NCBI GenBank assembly: GCA_020698575.1
Contig: CM036239.1
Location: forward strand, 13,933,263 to 13,997,262
Reading direction: 5' to 3'
DNA length: 64,000 nt
Source: Bostrychus sinensis
Taxonomy: Eukaryota; Chordata; Actinopteri; Gobiiformes; Eleotridae
Part shown: piece by piece, positions 33,861 to 48,800 of the stretch
Numbering within the stretch: position 1 is the first letter of the stretch
Layout: every line of letters begins with the position of its first letter
Made by a program: the position numbers and the translations under genes
The notes under the pieces: generated by a model
Database searches by the model: none
Told to the model about the DNA's origin: nothing
Seen by the model: only the letters and a program-made list of their open reading frames with translations

Positions 33861-36800
33861 AGAACAAAGTGAGCTGACAAGTTCTTAAAATCTGGTCTTT
33901 GACACCTTTAATATTTACTGCATGCTTTGTGAGAGAAAAAAATGTGACTTTGAGCCAGGGGTTGCACGAATGTGACATGGAGTTTGCAGTAGCCTTATTA
34001 TTATTTTCAGTCTACCTATTCATGAGTGTGACCTATGAAGAAAGTGACAGAGGAGCGCAAATAATTGCCTCAAGTAGGCTAACATTACCTAAATGAAAAG
34101 TCCTTGTCCCGGCTGTGTCCCTCCCTCTTTGGGGTGCAACACCCTGGTTTTCCCCGTCTCCCTCACATCTCTCTGGGCTTCAGCACCACACTTTCCCCCA
34201 CTCTCTCACATCTCCGTGCATGCATCCCAGCCCTGACACACCTCTAGACACTGCGCGCAATCGTCTTGGGACTCCATATAAAATTTTGTAATATGAATAT
34301 GAAATATGAAATGAATATGAAAACAGGGCAAGGTCGAGGAATGTTGCACTATTGCATAATGCATATAGGACAGTTTTTAAAAGGAAGATCAAATGGACAA
34401 AAGATAACAGTGTGTAAAACAATAAAAGCTTGCTAAAACACAGTTGATCTACTAGCAGGTTTATATTATATATAAATATATATCTTCTTTTGATTGATCT
34501 GGCTGCTGCAGTACATAATGTAAACATATTTACCATAGTTATCACTGTTATTGTGACACCAGATTTTTTATTTTTTTCTGTATAAGTTATCCAGATTTTT
34601 TTTCCTCAGCTACTATATTCACACCTTCAACTAGTCAATGTCAGCTTGATGCAGTCCACCCAGATCTCGCTAGCCGATTAGTCGATAAGTCTGTATAACC
34701 CCTACTTTGAGCAGACCTTGATAATCTTTTGCAGGTTCCTCCATGTTTCCTCCAGAGCCTCCATGGTGAACCAAGTGTAGGGGTTGGAAACCACTTGATA
34801 GCTCTTAATCTGCTGGTCCAGCTCAGCCAGCTGGTTGAAGTCGGTCTGGGCAGAGCTGAGTGAGGAACGGAAAGCCTCGTGAGCTTCACGTAGTGCCCGG
34901 ATCTCCTCCAGAGAGTTGCATCTGACTGGGTCTGTCAGGTCTTCCTCTGCATTCTCAAACCAGCTGTTAAAGGCAGATGCCTTCTTGGCAAAAGTCAGGA
35001 ACAGATCCTCAACCTAAGTTGAAGGAGAAATCAAATTATGTGTAATTTAGTGTACATTTAGTCTTAGAAAATCTCTAAATGGACTCGTCCTGTAGTCACT
35101 AGCCGACCTTTCTGAAGTGCTCCTGAGCCTCTAGGAGTTTCTTCTTGCGAGCAGCAGAGTTGGACAGCAGTTGGTTCCAGCGTTTAATCAGAGCAGCATG
35201 ACGGGCTTCAATGGCTTTTGATTGGACATGCTGTGCAGCCAGCAGCTGGTCTTTCAGCGCTGTGATGTTGGTGATGCCTTCTTGTTGGAAAGCCTGAAGA
35301 CCAGCATCAAATGTCTCCTACAGAAAGTAAATGCACAAAAACAAGATGTTAGCCACAGGATGTGACTTATTAATGCACAACAAAAATGTCTGAACCTAAT
35401 CTTTTTTGGCAAGAGGTGTAGAGGTCCCTCTTAAACACATTTTAATATTTTCAATGTCCATACAAGAATAAGTCATATCTTTAGTACAGGAGAATATTCA
35501 ATGAGATTTATTATTACATTTGTACCACCTGATGTGTTTATGTGGATATGTAGCCTATTGTAAGTTTATGAGACTATGCTTTGCAGGAGGTTCTGGGGGT
35601 CCTCCCCCTTGAAAATTGGGAAGAAAAAAAAAAAAAAACAAAGAATCAAGACAAAACATTTTGTACCATGAGCTAACCCTAGACTTTATTGTGGAGACAG
35701 AGGCTGCAGAAAAGACTATACAAACAATCTGAAATGAAATTTTTGTTCCCTTTTTGTGACAATAATACAGCAAATATACAGTGTTAATAGTGCTCTTTTT
35801 ATTTTAGTGAGCCATTTATAATTGTGTCTCTGCAATTCATTAAGTCCCAGATGAGGAAAATCACTGTCACGGCACTAAACAACTAAACTAAATTAGTCCA
35901 TTTCTCAGACAGCACTGCTCAGGAGGAAACAGCACCTCCAGGTAAATATAGTTGATACTGCTGCACACAACTCTCTGTCTGACTAATAGTTTTGTAGGGA
36001 GTAAAAGCTGTCTTCCTTTTGCTTGTTTACCATTAGCATGCCCATAAATTTGGGCGTAAAAACAAAACAAAATCTTATTTTTTTTTTAATAGATTTTTTT
36101 TTTTTTTTTGTTACAGTCAAGCACCACACAACAGAAATCCGGCACAGTGCCAGTTTACTTTAAGCCCTATTAATGTGTGAAAAAAAGTTACCTGTTTAGT
36201 AAGAAGGGTCTGCACAGAAGACAGATCTCTGCCGTAGTCGTCAGTCTTCAGGCTGTTCTCCTTCTCACCTGAAAGCACACAAATGCACTACTGTTCAAGA
36301 TGTACTACGAATACTACTACAGTGTTTAGACTTGCCGTAATTTGAAAGTGTGCTTCATTTAATAGAATTCAGTGAAAATGTCAGTCGAGCCCAAAGACCT
36401 GTAAGGTATAATTCAAATAGTATTTGATTGTAATATTGTCTTTATGTACCAATCCAGGACTCCACCACATCAGCCTTCCAGTTGAATTGTAAGAAGGCAG
36501 AGTTTTCATCCAACTTTGTTTTCCTCTGAGCTGCGGCTCTCTCCAACTCAGACACTTTGCCTCGGAGAGCTGACATCTTTGCACTGATATTGTCCACATG
36601 GTGGTTGTTCTGTTAAAAAAAATATATATATTGAAAAACATAAACTAAGCAAAAAGTACTAATGAATAGATTTTCTGTATTTACGTTTGTTTTTACCTTG
36701 TTGATCAGCTCCTCTCCATTAGCGCACACATCATTGACTCTGTCCCTGTGCACAGTGAAGTCAGTCTCAAAAGCTTCGTGCTTCTTCAGTAAGCCCTGTG

Positions 36801-39800
36801 GAAAAATAAACCCAATGCTGTAATTTATACTATATTAAATAAAAATAACTTTAAAAACAATGCTTTAGCCATTTATTAAACTAGACAGAAAAATACCTGC
36901 ACGGCTGCCAGTGTATCACCATAATCCTCACTTCCCACCAGGTTCAACTTCTCATTAATCCAAGCTTCTTCCTCCTCCACATTAGCAACAAACTGCTGGT
37001 ACTCCAGTGATTGCTCCAGCCTCTTGCCCCTAAACATTTAATATATTTACATAATTTCTTACAACTATCTCTTAAAATTATTTTATATAGAGTATGAGTA
37101 ACCTACCGTGCTCCAGATAAGTCTTTTAGTTCTTTCCAGTGATCAACAAATTGGGCAAGCCTCTGCTGGATCTCCTCCTGGCCTATTGTATTGTCATCAG
37201 ACAGCTTTTTCCCGGTATCAAGCACAGACTGCAAAAAACCAAAGAATGAAAAATTCACACTGCTAATCAACTTGGCCTTTTTAAAATGCTTCATTTAATG
37301 TGATTTTTTTGAAAGTTGGTGTGGTTAATAGCTTAAATTCACTCACCTGAATAGCTGGCTCGTGGGCTCCAAGCTCGGCCTCCAGCCTTTTGTGTTTCTT
37401 TCTTAGATTCTGTACTCCTGTCAAATCACGTCCATAGTCCTCCGAACTTACAAGCAACTTCTTTTCCCTGTGAGAAGTTTAAATAAGTACTTAACAACAA
37501 AAGTAACATATGGCTTATATTGCATTCATAATTGGAGGTGGTTAACTTACTTGATCCAAGACTCTTCATCATCCAGGTCTCTGAAGAACTGATGCAAGCG
37601 GTGGGACTCGTTTAGTTTAGCGCGGCGACCAGCTGCCATGTTCTTGATCTTGGCAAAGCGGCCATTGACAGCTTCGCGCTTGTCTTTCACCTGTGAGGTG
37701 TCAAACGCATTGCTGGCCATCAAGCTGTCAGCCTGGCCATTGAGATCCTTGAGACGATCCTAGAGAAAGAATAAAAAAATGCTTACATGTTGTCATTCAA
37801 ATAAAAAAGAAGGAATAGTTGTTAAATACAATTGTGTGATAATGATCAATGAGCGCCATACCTCATGGGCAGAAATATCTGCTTCAAGCAACTGGTGTTT
37901 TTTCAGTAGGTTGTTCACAGAGGCCAGATCTTTGCCATAATCCTCAGATGCAAGAAGAGCCTCTACCTGAGAAACAATAGGATCTGTCAAATCACTGTGG
38001 CCTATTCAGTTGACAGCATATTTTTGTCATATGTACCTCAGAAAGCCAGAAGTCAAAGTCCTTTATGCCAGTGTTAAAGTTCTGTTGCTTGTTGGCCTCC
38101 TTCAGTTTCTGGCTCTTCTCTGCAGATTTGTTGACCAAGAACTGCCATTGTTCATCCAGGGCATTAAGTCTGGCCTAAAAATGTTATGTTTAAAAACAGT
38201 TATTTTTGGAATACATTCTTTGCGTAATTTTGCATTTTCAAACATGTTGATGAATGTACCTTAACAGCATCCTCACTGCCAGCACATGCTCCTCTCTGGA
38301 TTAGTGCATTTCCAGTATCAATAACCCCACGAATTCGATCTGCGTTGGCATGCAGTTCAGCCTCAAATGCCTGGTGTTTCTGATGCTTACTCTAACAGCA
38401 GATGAACAGTGGACATATTAAAAACTGTCTAATAGTTTGCATTTTCAACTTAAGTTGTTTGAATTGAAGTGAATTATATTTCTGTCCACCAAATCGATAA
38501 CAGAAAAAAAGTGAAGGTGAACATCAAAGGTGAGTTAGTAAACAATGTTTATACAAAAACAACTACTGAAAACTTACAACACCAACCATGACAACAAATA
38601 TGGACAAAGATACACAAGACAAACACCAAAAGCATAAAATGGCTGCATAGTAGAAAACAATTACTTATTTTTATATAAATCTAAAAGAGAAAGGTCACTG
38701 CAAAGTTGCTTGTTTATAATTACTTTTGAAGTCCAATGTTTTCTATGCACTGAGTTGAGGTTTGAAGCAACTTTAAACATGACTGGTTTCTCATAAATTA
38801 AAGAAAAGTGGAAGCCACAACCAACAACTAATAGCAATCAATAACATAACCTAAAGTACAAAATGAACAAGATGAAAAACATTTCTAAACAACAGCAAAT
38901 TAAACCCAGGTGGAAAAGAAACTCGCACTCTGCGGAGGAGGTTTACTGCTTTTTCTATATGGTGACTACACAAAAAAGCAAAGACATGGACAAATGGAGG
39001 ATATCTGCTTGGTTGTTAGTTGACACACTACTCGAACTTACCAGCAGCTTGGACAGCTAAAAAAATAAGACAGTGGGAAGAAAATTCAGTCTCACTTTAC
39101 ACACAAGAGTGGGGAATTACACAGTTAATACATGTCAAAGCAACACAAAGACAAAACTGATCATGTTTTTTGTTTCAAGATTTCAAGATTACCTGGATGT
39201 TAGTTGGATCTTTGTAAGACTCGTCCGTTGCAGTTTGAAGCTTCTCGCTGATCCATGCCTCGATCTCATCCACATCTCTACTGAATTGCTGCAGAGTCTG
39301 GGACTCACCAAGTTTAGAGCGCTTCTCAATCATCTGGGCCTTCAGACGGCGCCACCTTTAGAAAAGATAAACATGTAAACTTAGTAGCTAACACATTGTG
39401 AAATTTAATTCTAGTAAGAAAACAGTGCTGTACTTTTTGTTTTGTAGTTTAATATAAGGGACAATTTGTACCTGTCCAGAACTTCATTGCGGCGGGCAAA
39501 GATTTCTGGTTTAGCATAATGATCAGCCCCAATTAACTGGTCAGCAAAAGACTGCAAAGCAGCAATCTTCTCCTCCTGCAATCACAATATAATACATCAT
39601 TTAAAACACAACATTTCCTCTACATCTAAAGCTTTGGCATAGTGTACAAACACCTAACCTGCACATTAATGGCTTTGTCAAAGTCTTCATGCTTCTTGAT
39701 AAGAGCCTCCACACTATCGAGGGAGTCTCCCTTGTCATCACTCGCCAGGAAGGCTTCACGAGCTGCCATCCAGTTCTCAGCCTGCTCACAGTCCCTGTTA

Positions 39801-42800
39801 AACAGCTGCAGTGGAGAAAAGATGGTTACAAATTGTGTCTATACTACAGTGTTTTTGCTAATGATTTCATTGACTTATTACCTGCAGCTCAAGACACTGG
39901 TCCAGCATCATGCGACGTTGCACCCAGGCCTTCTCCAAGTCGGCACGCTCATGATCGAGAGCTTCCAGTTTTTGCTGAATTTCAGGACTGGCATAATGGT
40001 TTCGGGCCAGTAGCTGCTGACCAAACTGTTCAAAGGCCTGGAAGGTTCCAGCACGGGCATCAATCTCAGTGCGGTGTTCCTGCAAAGATGACAGCAGATA
40101 ATTGAAAACAATGAAAGTTAAACCTCAAATTGAAAGTCATTAAGTCTTAATTAAAGTTATGTGTAAAAATTACCTGGTGCCTTTCTAGAAGGGCCTCAGC
40201 TCCAGTCACATCTTTTGCTAGTTCCTCTGAGGACACCAGGCCACGAATACCATTTATCCAGGACATTAGATCTCTGAATGAAGGTACTATGTTACAAAAA
40301 ATGCATCCACTTGTATTGACAATACACCAAAGTGTGCCTTTGAACCAAACTCACCTGAAGTCGGACAGGAAGCGCTGGAGGTCATGCGAGTTCCCCAGCT
40401 TGTCTTTGCGTTGGTCTGCACGTCCGACCAGACTGCTCCAGGCAGTGTTCAGCTCTGTGCACTTCTCCTGAATGTCGTCCACTGCTTCGGGGTGGGACTG
40501 GATCAGACGTTCTGCTGTTTCCCCAAGGGAGTTCACCTGAACAAAGAGACCAGGCACTATGAGGAACAGGCTTTCCGACAGTTTAAGCTTTAACTTGTCA
40601 TAGAAAAATACTACTGTTCAAATATAAAAAAGGCAATCTCACCTTATCGCCAAGAGCTGCAAGGTCTCTCTCAAAGCCTTCATGTTTACGCTGCAGAGCC
40701 TGGACACTCGCCAAATCATGACCATAGTTATCTGTGTTGAGGGCTTGGTTCTTCTCTTCAATCCACTCTTTGGTTTCATCAGCATCCCTAATAACATCAG
40801 GTTTTGTCATTGATTTAAGACGATTGAATACTGCATGAGACCTCATTTTAGTGCAACTATACAGTGTTAATAGTTATTGGCAATATCTGATACTGTACCT
40901 GTGGAAGCGCTGCACCTCATGAGCACTTCCCAGCATATTGCTCCTCTCTTCAGCCAACTGCTGCAGTGACCTCCAACGATTGTTCAGCTCCTGAACCATA
41001 AAATACAACATTGATGTAAAAATTATATTGGTAGCTCACTTCTTCCTTCGGTAGTGTAAAATGTTGGGACAAATCAACACATACAAATTAAACTGTGTGA
41101 GAGGATGTGTTACATTTGTTTGTATAAGAACAACATTGTCTTAGAAGCAAAATGTGAAACAACAAAATGTATTAGATCAATTTTGACAAAGACAACAGTG
41201 GGTACTTAAGTAAGTGGCACATAACTACTCTAGATGCATTGTGGGAAACATAAGGGTTAGGGACAATGAAATTCAAATGTAAGACACTACAGTAATAAAC
41301 TAAAAAAATGGACCAAAAGACAAATGGATGATAAATGAAAGAGACAAGTGGCATAGACAGACAAAGAAAAATATGGAGTGATGATGATGGATCAATGACA
41401 ATGGAAAGATAGGGACATTCCAAAACGAGGCAGACTAATCACTCTTACCTTGATAGTATTAAAGTTAGCCGTTGTTTGAACAGCCAAGCGTATATTCTAT
41501 TTGCAGATAAAAAAAAAAACATGGCAAATAGAAAAGAGGGGAGAGAGGACAAAACAGAAAACACCAAACCAGTCAGAAGTTAATAAAAACTCCCAGATTC
41601 ATCTTCACCTCAAGACTTTACACCAGGGCTATTCAACTATATTTTCCTATGAGCCAAATTGTCAAAAGGTTATTGGACCGTGGGCTGGACATTTCCCTGT
41701 ACTGCTGGCTGTAGTGCAGCAAACTGTCGCATATTGCACCATGTACAGGTGTACAGGTTTATTATTCATGGGTAGATGGGCCAAGGGCCAGTCCAACTTG
41801 ACTAAGGGCCGGTTCTGGCCCCTGGGCTGCTAGTTGAATAGCCCTGCTTTACACCAACCAGTACACAGCAAAAAAATACTTATTTGTCACAATTGCATTT
41901 GAAAGAAATGTGATACAAACCAGTTTCAAATTAAAAGCATGCAAAGTTAAAGTTTAAGTTGTAGAAACCATGCTATGAAATACTGTATAACTTTTTTGTT
42001 CAGATACTTTAGAGTGATGCTTACCTTCCATGGTGAAGCAGTCTTTGAATCAGCTTCGTCCTGTTCAACAACAAAAATCAAACAGTTAACACACACATTT
42101 TAATGCTATGAACATTGAGCAAAAGGTAAAAAAAAACAAAAAACAAAACTAGTACCTTTCCAGGTGCAGCACCAAGCAGTTCTTGTTGCTGTTAACATAA
42201 TAACCAGTTCAGATTAAAATAAAGTTCTTATTCATTTCTTTAATCATCATGTGGCGCTTACCTGAGCCTGAACCATTGGGGCCTCTTCAGCCATGAGCCC
42301 CTCAGACTCCAGCTCAGAAGCCACTTTGTTGATGTCTCTGAGACGGGACTCATTGGCCTTTAGATCCTGCAACATAAAGCAAGCTATTGTAGTATGTACA
42401 GATACATAAATAAATGCCAAAAACCTTGCAGATCATTACCTTCTGGAAGTCATCAAACTTTTTCTGTAGGACCTCCACCTGCTCCAGGTCAGAGCCAACC
42501 TCTTCATTGGTGAGAGCACTCTCCTTCTCACCGATCCACTGCTGCAGCTCATTGGCCTCCCTGAACAACATGAACTTCTTGCAGCTCTTTTCCAACATGT
42601 CTTTGCGCTTCTCTCCAAGCTCCAGCAGAGTGCCATACCTGTTGAGATACAGTGTCAGATAATAGTCTACCCAAGGAAAACAGAGGATACAGAAAAAAAT
42701 TAGCATGCTCCATGATAATAGCTGGTAGGGAAGCCATGGTTTACGAGTTTTATAATTTTAAACATATAAAAAGTCATGATTAAATGATGAGCAATGTTAT

Positions 42801-45800
42801 CTTAGGCAAACAAAACTGTATGGGCAAAAACATGAAGAATAAACCAAATTAAAAGATATGCTTCCAGTGTCCAGCTTACATTACAACCATCCTGCTATAT
42901 CTAAAACACCTTTTTAAAATAATTACTTACAGACACAAAGATATCTTTAGAATTCCCCTTAAAACTTGAAAAAGAGAAACACTACAGGAACTGTAGGGTT
43001 TTGTCTCAGACTTGTACATACACATACATAAATATCTTATTATGCATTTTATATGTACTTAACACTCAGGCATCCGTATGGACATTTTTGTCCATTTGGG
43101 CCATTTTTCCTCTTTGACTGGCCATAATTTTGTCTGTGTTAATGCTTACGGTACAAATTTTTGTAATAAAGTCTGAAAGTTTTGAATTTTATTTTTTTCT
43201 AATAGAGCATTAGAACACTGTGAAAATTTACTATACACTTGTGACGTTAAAGATTTAAATGTTCAGCTCCAAAATTGCTATAAAAATTCAAAGGATTGAT
43301 TTTTTTTTTTCACCATAGATCTTTTAAACAACTTCAGTCCTGCTCAGAACATCAAACATTCAATGATTTTAAGAATTTGAACTCTTTAAATGCCAATTTG
43401 AAAACCTCAGTCACAGTTGTTGTTTGTGCCTTTCATGTTGTTCAACTCACTTTTTTATATAAAACAGATGTTGGGGGATCATGGGTCATTTTTGAAATTT
43501 ATACTCACACTTGTGACCTGACTTTCATTAAAAAAACTTGGCTTACTTGGCTATTACAGTATAAAATTGTCCATTAGGTAATATCTGATTCATTTATTTT
43601 TACATTTCATTAAAAAATATAAACCATCAGATTTAAACTTTTTCCCATTGAGGCTTCACTTTCATGTTTTAATCTCTTTGAAAATATGCAAAATAAATAT
43701 GATTTTGAGATGTTAGGGTTTAATTTGAGAAAACTAGTCAAATTAGTCATTTTTACAGTTCACTAAAATCACTAAAATCAAGCATTTCCCCATTATAGGC
43801 CTCTGAATGAAATGCTTGTCATTTTATGGTGTCACTCAGTATTGGTGTTAGTACTGGCCTATGATGCTTTTAGCGATGAACAGTAAAAATGACCAATTTC
43901 ACTAGTTTTACTTTGAAAACTAAACCCTAACATCACACAAATCATGCATATTTTATGTAATTACAAAGAGATTAAAACCTGGAGTAAAGTGTCCTGGTAA
44001 TCACATGTCACCATTATATTCTATGAGAAAAATACAAGAATTTCATTCTTCGGCTAACATTGTGAAAAAGTTCAATCTTAAATTTTCTTCAAAATGGTGC
44101 TAATATTGCAAAATGCACAATTTTATACATTAATTGTAGTGAAATTAAAATGTTGTTTCAATCGAAGTCAATGAGACATTTTCATCCAGTCAGGTCTCAA
44201 GTGTCAATCTGATGCTATACAAATTCTAAAACGTTTGTGTTTTTTTTTTTTTAATGAATGACAACTGTGAATTACATTCAAATAGGTATTTAAAGGGTTA
44301 AAATCCTCTAAATTATGGAAAGTAGCATTAGTCACAGTGGAATTAAAAAGTAGACAAACAAGCCTTGAAACAACTCTTTTTAACTGCTTTGTCACTCTTG
44401 GTGAATATTTATCACACACTTAAGTATCAGAATACTTTTGTAACCCTAACTCCAGTAGTTTACATCCTAAATTGCTCCATTGTTTTCCTACTTAAAATAT
44501 CATGTGTGACCACCGTGACGTCACATTCCCAATATCTACTGAAGTGATACCTGAGTGTTAATTACTGCAGATAGATAACAATTAATTTAACCAAATTAAA
44601 ATAATTGCTATGGGCAAGCCAGAGATAAAAAGAGGATGTGAAACGATGCAAAGTGGTCACATCTATTCATCTGCAGAATAGAAGAGGAAGGTAATGTAGA
44701 CACGGCACAGGGTTTCTGAGACTTCAGGAGAGGATGGAGAAACGGTAGATGGTATTTATCTGTTCACAATCAAAACAACACGCAAAGTAAAGCTGGCTCC
44801 TACTCACAGCTCTTCGACCTGCTTCATGCGCACAGACACACTGCAGGCCTCCTTGGTAACAAGCCTGCACAGTGGCAAGGCCAACGCACAGCAAGACAGA
44901 TTTAGTTGTAAATTCGACAAGAGGATAGAGACAGAGAGAAGGGTTGAGGGCAAGATCATTAGTGTGTTGGTAGTTAGTGATTAGTGTTCAACAGGCCAGA
45001 AAATAATAAAAGTGTGAAAGGTTTAATACCAAAATACAATGACTTGAGAGTAACAACTGGAGTAAAAAAAAGTAAAAGATTTTTGGACTACAATCACTAG
45101 TAAAACTAAAAGACATTTTCTTACTGATTCTCAATCTGCTCCTGGCGTAGAGCAATGCTGCCATGTTCATCCAGCAGGTTCTCTCTTGAGGACGACTGGG
45201 TTGGGTCCAGCTTCTTCACATAAGCAGCAGGAACAAAGCCCTGGCGGTCATTAACCTCCACCTTCCACCAGTCCTGCACAAACACACATTTGTTATAACT
45301 TATTGTCTGGGTATATTATGGAAACAAAAGTTAAAGTCTGTGCCTTGTTGGTGCTATTTAGCAGGGTGAGGATGTCCCCCTTCTTCATGGTCACTTCACG
45401 TGGACTCTTTTCTTGGTAGTCGTACAGAGCTAGGACTAGCTCTTTCCCTGTCTCATCATCAGTTGGAGCAACTTGTTGCTGCAAATTAAAGCACAATAAA
45501 ACATAAACATCAAAATCACAACAAAATAAAACTGTTACTCTGACTAAATCTAAGCACAATGAATCCAGTTTGAAGAATTAAAGGAAGTTTGTAAAAAAGG
45601 TCAATACTCTGCAAGACTGGGCCTGTTCCTTTAGGGCCTGGATGCTGCTGCCATAGGCGCTCAAGTCGGACATCAGAGCTTCATGCTTCTTCAAAAGAGC
45701 CTATAGAAACATTTAAGCATTTATGGGCAATACAAGAAAATTGTAAAATCTTGCAAAGCAAGGTAACAACTGACTATTTAAAATGTCTGCTGCAGAACAG

Positions 45801-48800
45801 TTGTTTGACTGAATACTTAGAATATATTTCTCAGAAAAAAACACCTTATTAATCAACAGTGATTTATAGACCATTTTTGTTATCAGATGCCTGGCTGCTG
45901 GTAGATGTCCCAGTGACGACTGGCCCTTAGCGGATCCCATCTGTGCTTCTGTCCTGGCCTGTGGGCCCTTAACTTCACCTACTTTGGACTTCCCGGACCC
46001 CTACCTCATCCCCACTCACCTGTCTGGATGAAGCACCTGCTGCATCCTTACAGACCTGAACTATAACACTATAGCTGAGCTATTGGACTAACAGTCCTAG
46101 ACACATGGCCTGTCAGTCCTGGGAGAGGATCTCTCCTTCAATGTGGTCTCCATAAAGTTTCTTCATTTTTTTTCCCCACAGCTGGGTTTAGGAGTTTTAC
46201 CGAGAAGGAGGGTCTAAGGACAGGGATGTCCTGGGTCTGTTTAGTTTAGTGTAGTTATTGTTTGTGTTGATTGTGTGTTATATCTGATTGTGTGTCTATG
46301 TTTGATTAACTGTTTGTGAAGCCCTTTGAGGCAACTATTGTTGTGATACTGGGCTAAATAAATAAAACTGAACTGAATTGTACCTCTGCAGAGTCTTCAT
46401 CTTTGCCATAGTCTGTGCTCCCTACAATAGGCTCCTTCTCCCTCATCCAGGACTCTGCCTCGTTGGCATCAGCAAAGTACTGCTGGGCCTGGAGAGAGTC
46501 CTCCAGATCTTGTCTACGCTGGGAGGCCTTGGCCTTAAGTGTATCCCATCGTCCATGAAGCTCTGCCAACTTGGCTTTCACATCCTCACCAGCAAAGTGG
46601 CCTGTAATCAGCATTTAAATGATAAGCAAAGCATTTTGAGCGAATCTCAAAATCAGGTCATGATTTCAAAGCCATACCTTCCTCCACCATGGCCTCTCCT
46701 TTTTGGGTGACAGCCTTAATACGAGGTTCATGTCCAGTGATCTCAGCCTGCAAGGCCTGGTGCTTCTTGAGTAGGTTCTGAACACCAATCAAATCTTTGC
46801 CTGTAAAAAATACCACAAGCCTCCTTTGACAACATGTACAGTATGTATTCTTTAAGTTTACAAATCATCTGACCATAAATATCCAAGATTCTACACAACA
46901 TTTACCGCGGTTCGTAGAGGCAGCAATGGGCTCTTTCTCACGAATCCAAGTCTCCTCATCCTCAACATCTCTGAAGAGTTGCTGAAGGCGAAGTGAATCT
47001 GAGAGCTTCTGCTTGCGGGCGGCCATAGGATCACGCAGACCTTCATAGCGCACTACCAAAGCCTCCTGCTTCTTGCGGATATTATCAGCATCAAAGTGCC
47101 CAGCTTCCTGAAACTGGCGGGCCTGAATAGTTATGCCATCAATGCGATCCTAGGAGAGGAGCAAAGAGCAAATTATGAGAAATTTTAGTAACAAAACCAT
47201 TGACGAAAACTTATTGTGCTGAAGAAGAGCTTCATGGACATAGTGGAGGGTACCTGATGAGCAGCTACATCAGCCTCCAGAAGAGCATGCTTCTTCTGCA
47301 AGTTCTGAACACTGGTCAAGTCTTTCCCATAGTCATCGGAGGCCAAGTGACCCTCCACCTCATACAGCCACAACTCGATGTCCTCAACATTCCTGTTGAA
47401 TTGCTGCTGCTGGTTGGCCTCACGGAGTTTAATGCCTATTACAAAATAATTTATTAAATTACACTGCACAATGTGTATATGTGTATTTATTTGTTCAATT
47501 TATTTTAAGAAATTATTTCAGAAGAAGCCAAACGTGTTTTGCCAGTACCTTTAAGCTCTGTAGCCTCTAGCAGTTTCTTCCACTGGGTGCTAACCTCTTC
47601 CATTCGTCCAGCCACTTCAGTGGAAGCATAATGCTTTCCATCCAGTAGCTCCTGGCCTGACTTCTGCAAGGCATCGATTCGGCTCTGGTTGGCTGAGAGC
47701 TCAGCCTCAAAGGCCTGGTGTTTCTGGACTTTGCCCTGCAGATTTGATGGGTCCTGTTGAAAAAAAAAAAAATACAACATACAGTAATAAACACTAGGCT
47801 GGACATCAAAAGATAATAATAATAATAATAATATTTTAGGACCCTCAATTATGCTATACATGAGAAAGAAATAACAGTGAAATGATGTGGTGACTGTAAA
47901 CTATGGGAAGGCTAGTTTGAATAGGTGGGTTTTGAGCAGTGATTTAAGGGTCCAGCGTACTCTCATATCCACAACCAAACCACAGGATTCACACGGTACA
48001 CCTCTGTTTCAACGAGTTAACATTTCACAATGCTACAATAGTTAAATGACAAACCTTGTAGGCCTCATCTGTGGCAGTTTTCATCTTCTCATTAATCCAG
48101 CTTTTGAGCTCATCAGAGTCTCTGAAGAACTGCTGCAGATGGAAGGAGTCCTCCAGCGCAGCCCGCCGGGACTGAGCACGGGCATGGAGTGCATTCCGCC
48201 GACTGAGCAACTATAAATGCAAAAGGTTTTATGAAGTTTTGTTAATTGTATAACATTTGTTGCATATGCTATGTTCTTGTTTGTTCAATTATTTTCATTA
48301 TTTTTTTTTTTAAATAAAAAACAACAAAATTGGTAAGTAAGGGTGACAGAGGTACTCACAGCATCTCTGCGAGTAGCCACATCATCCTTAGCATAGTGAT
48401 TGTTCTGGATTAGTTTGGTAGCAAATTCATCCAGAGCCTGAAAAAAAAAATTGTTATCAACATGTTCAGCCTCCATTAAAATGTAAATGAAAGTAGCTTT
48501 AAGATTATAATATACAGTAATCTTCTCTTCCTGGGCACTCAGTGACTTCTCAAAGTCCTCATGTTTCTTCAGGAGCGCTTCAACACTGTCCAGAGAATCT
48601 CCTAGGTCTTCATTTAGAAGGAAAGCCTACACAGAAAATGTCATATTAAAAATACATTTTTTTTTCTAACATTGCCTGTGACACTTGGTTCTAGTTTAAA
48701 GTGTTTGGGTGAGTTTACCTCTTGCTTGCTCATCCAGTTGTCGACCTGCTCAGTGTCTCTGTAGAACAGCTGCAAGTCCATGCACTGCTCATACTGCTGC

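Noticed and set aside
33637..33978. 113-codon minus-strand frame with a long Cys-Val run
   Set aside because: The Cys-Val run is the translated (TG)n microsatellite; the real spectrin exon is in another frame and starts after the repeat.
43296..43577. 93-codon plus-strand frame inside the TTAA-flanked element as a transposase
   Set aside because: Low-complexity AT-rich composition, no motif of piggyBac or other transposases, and no support from the rest of the element.
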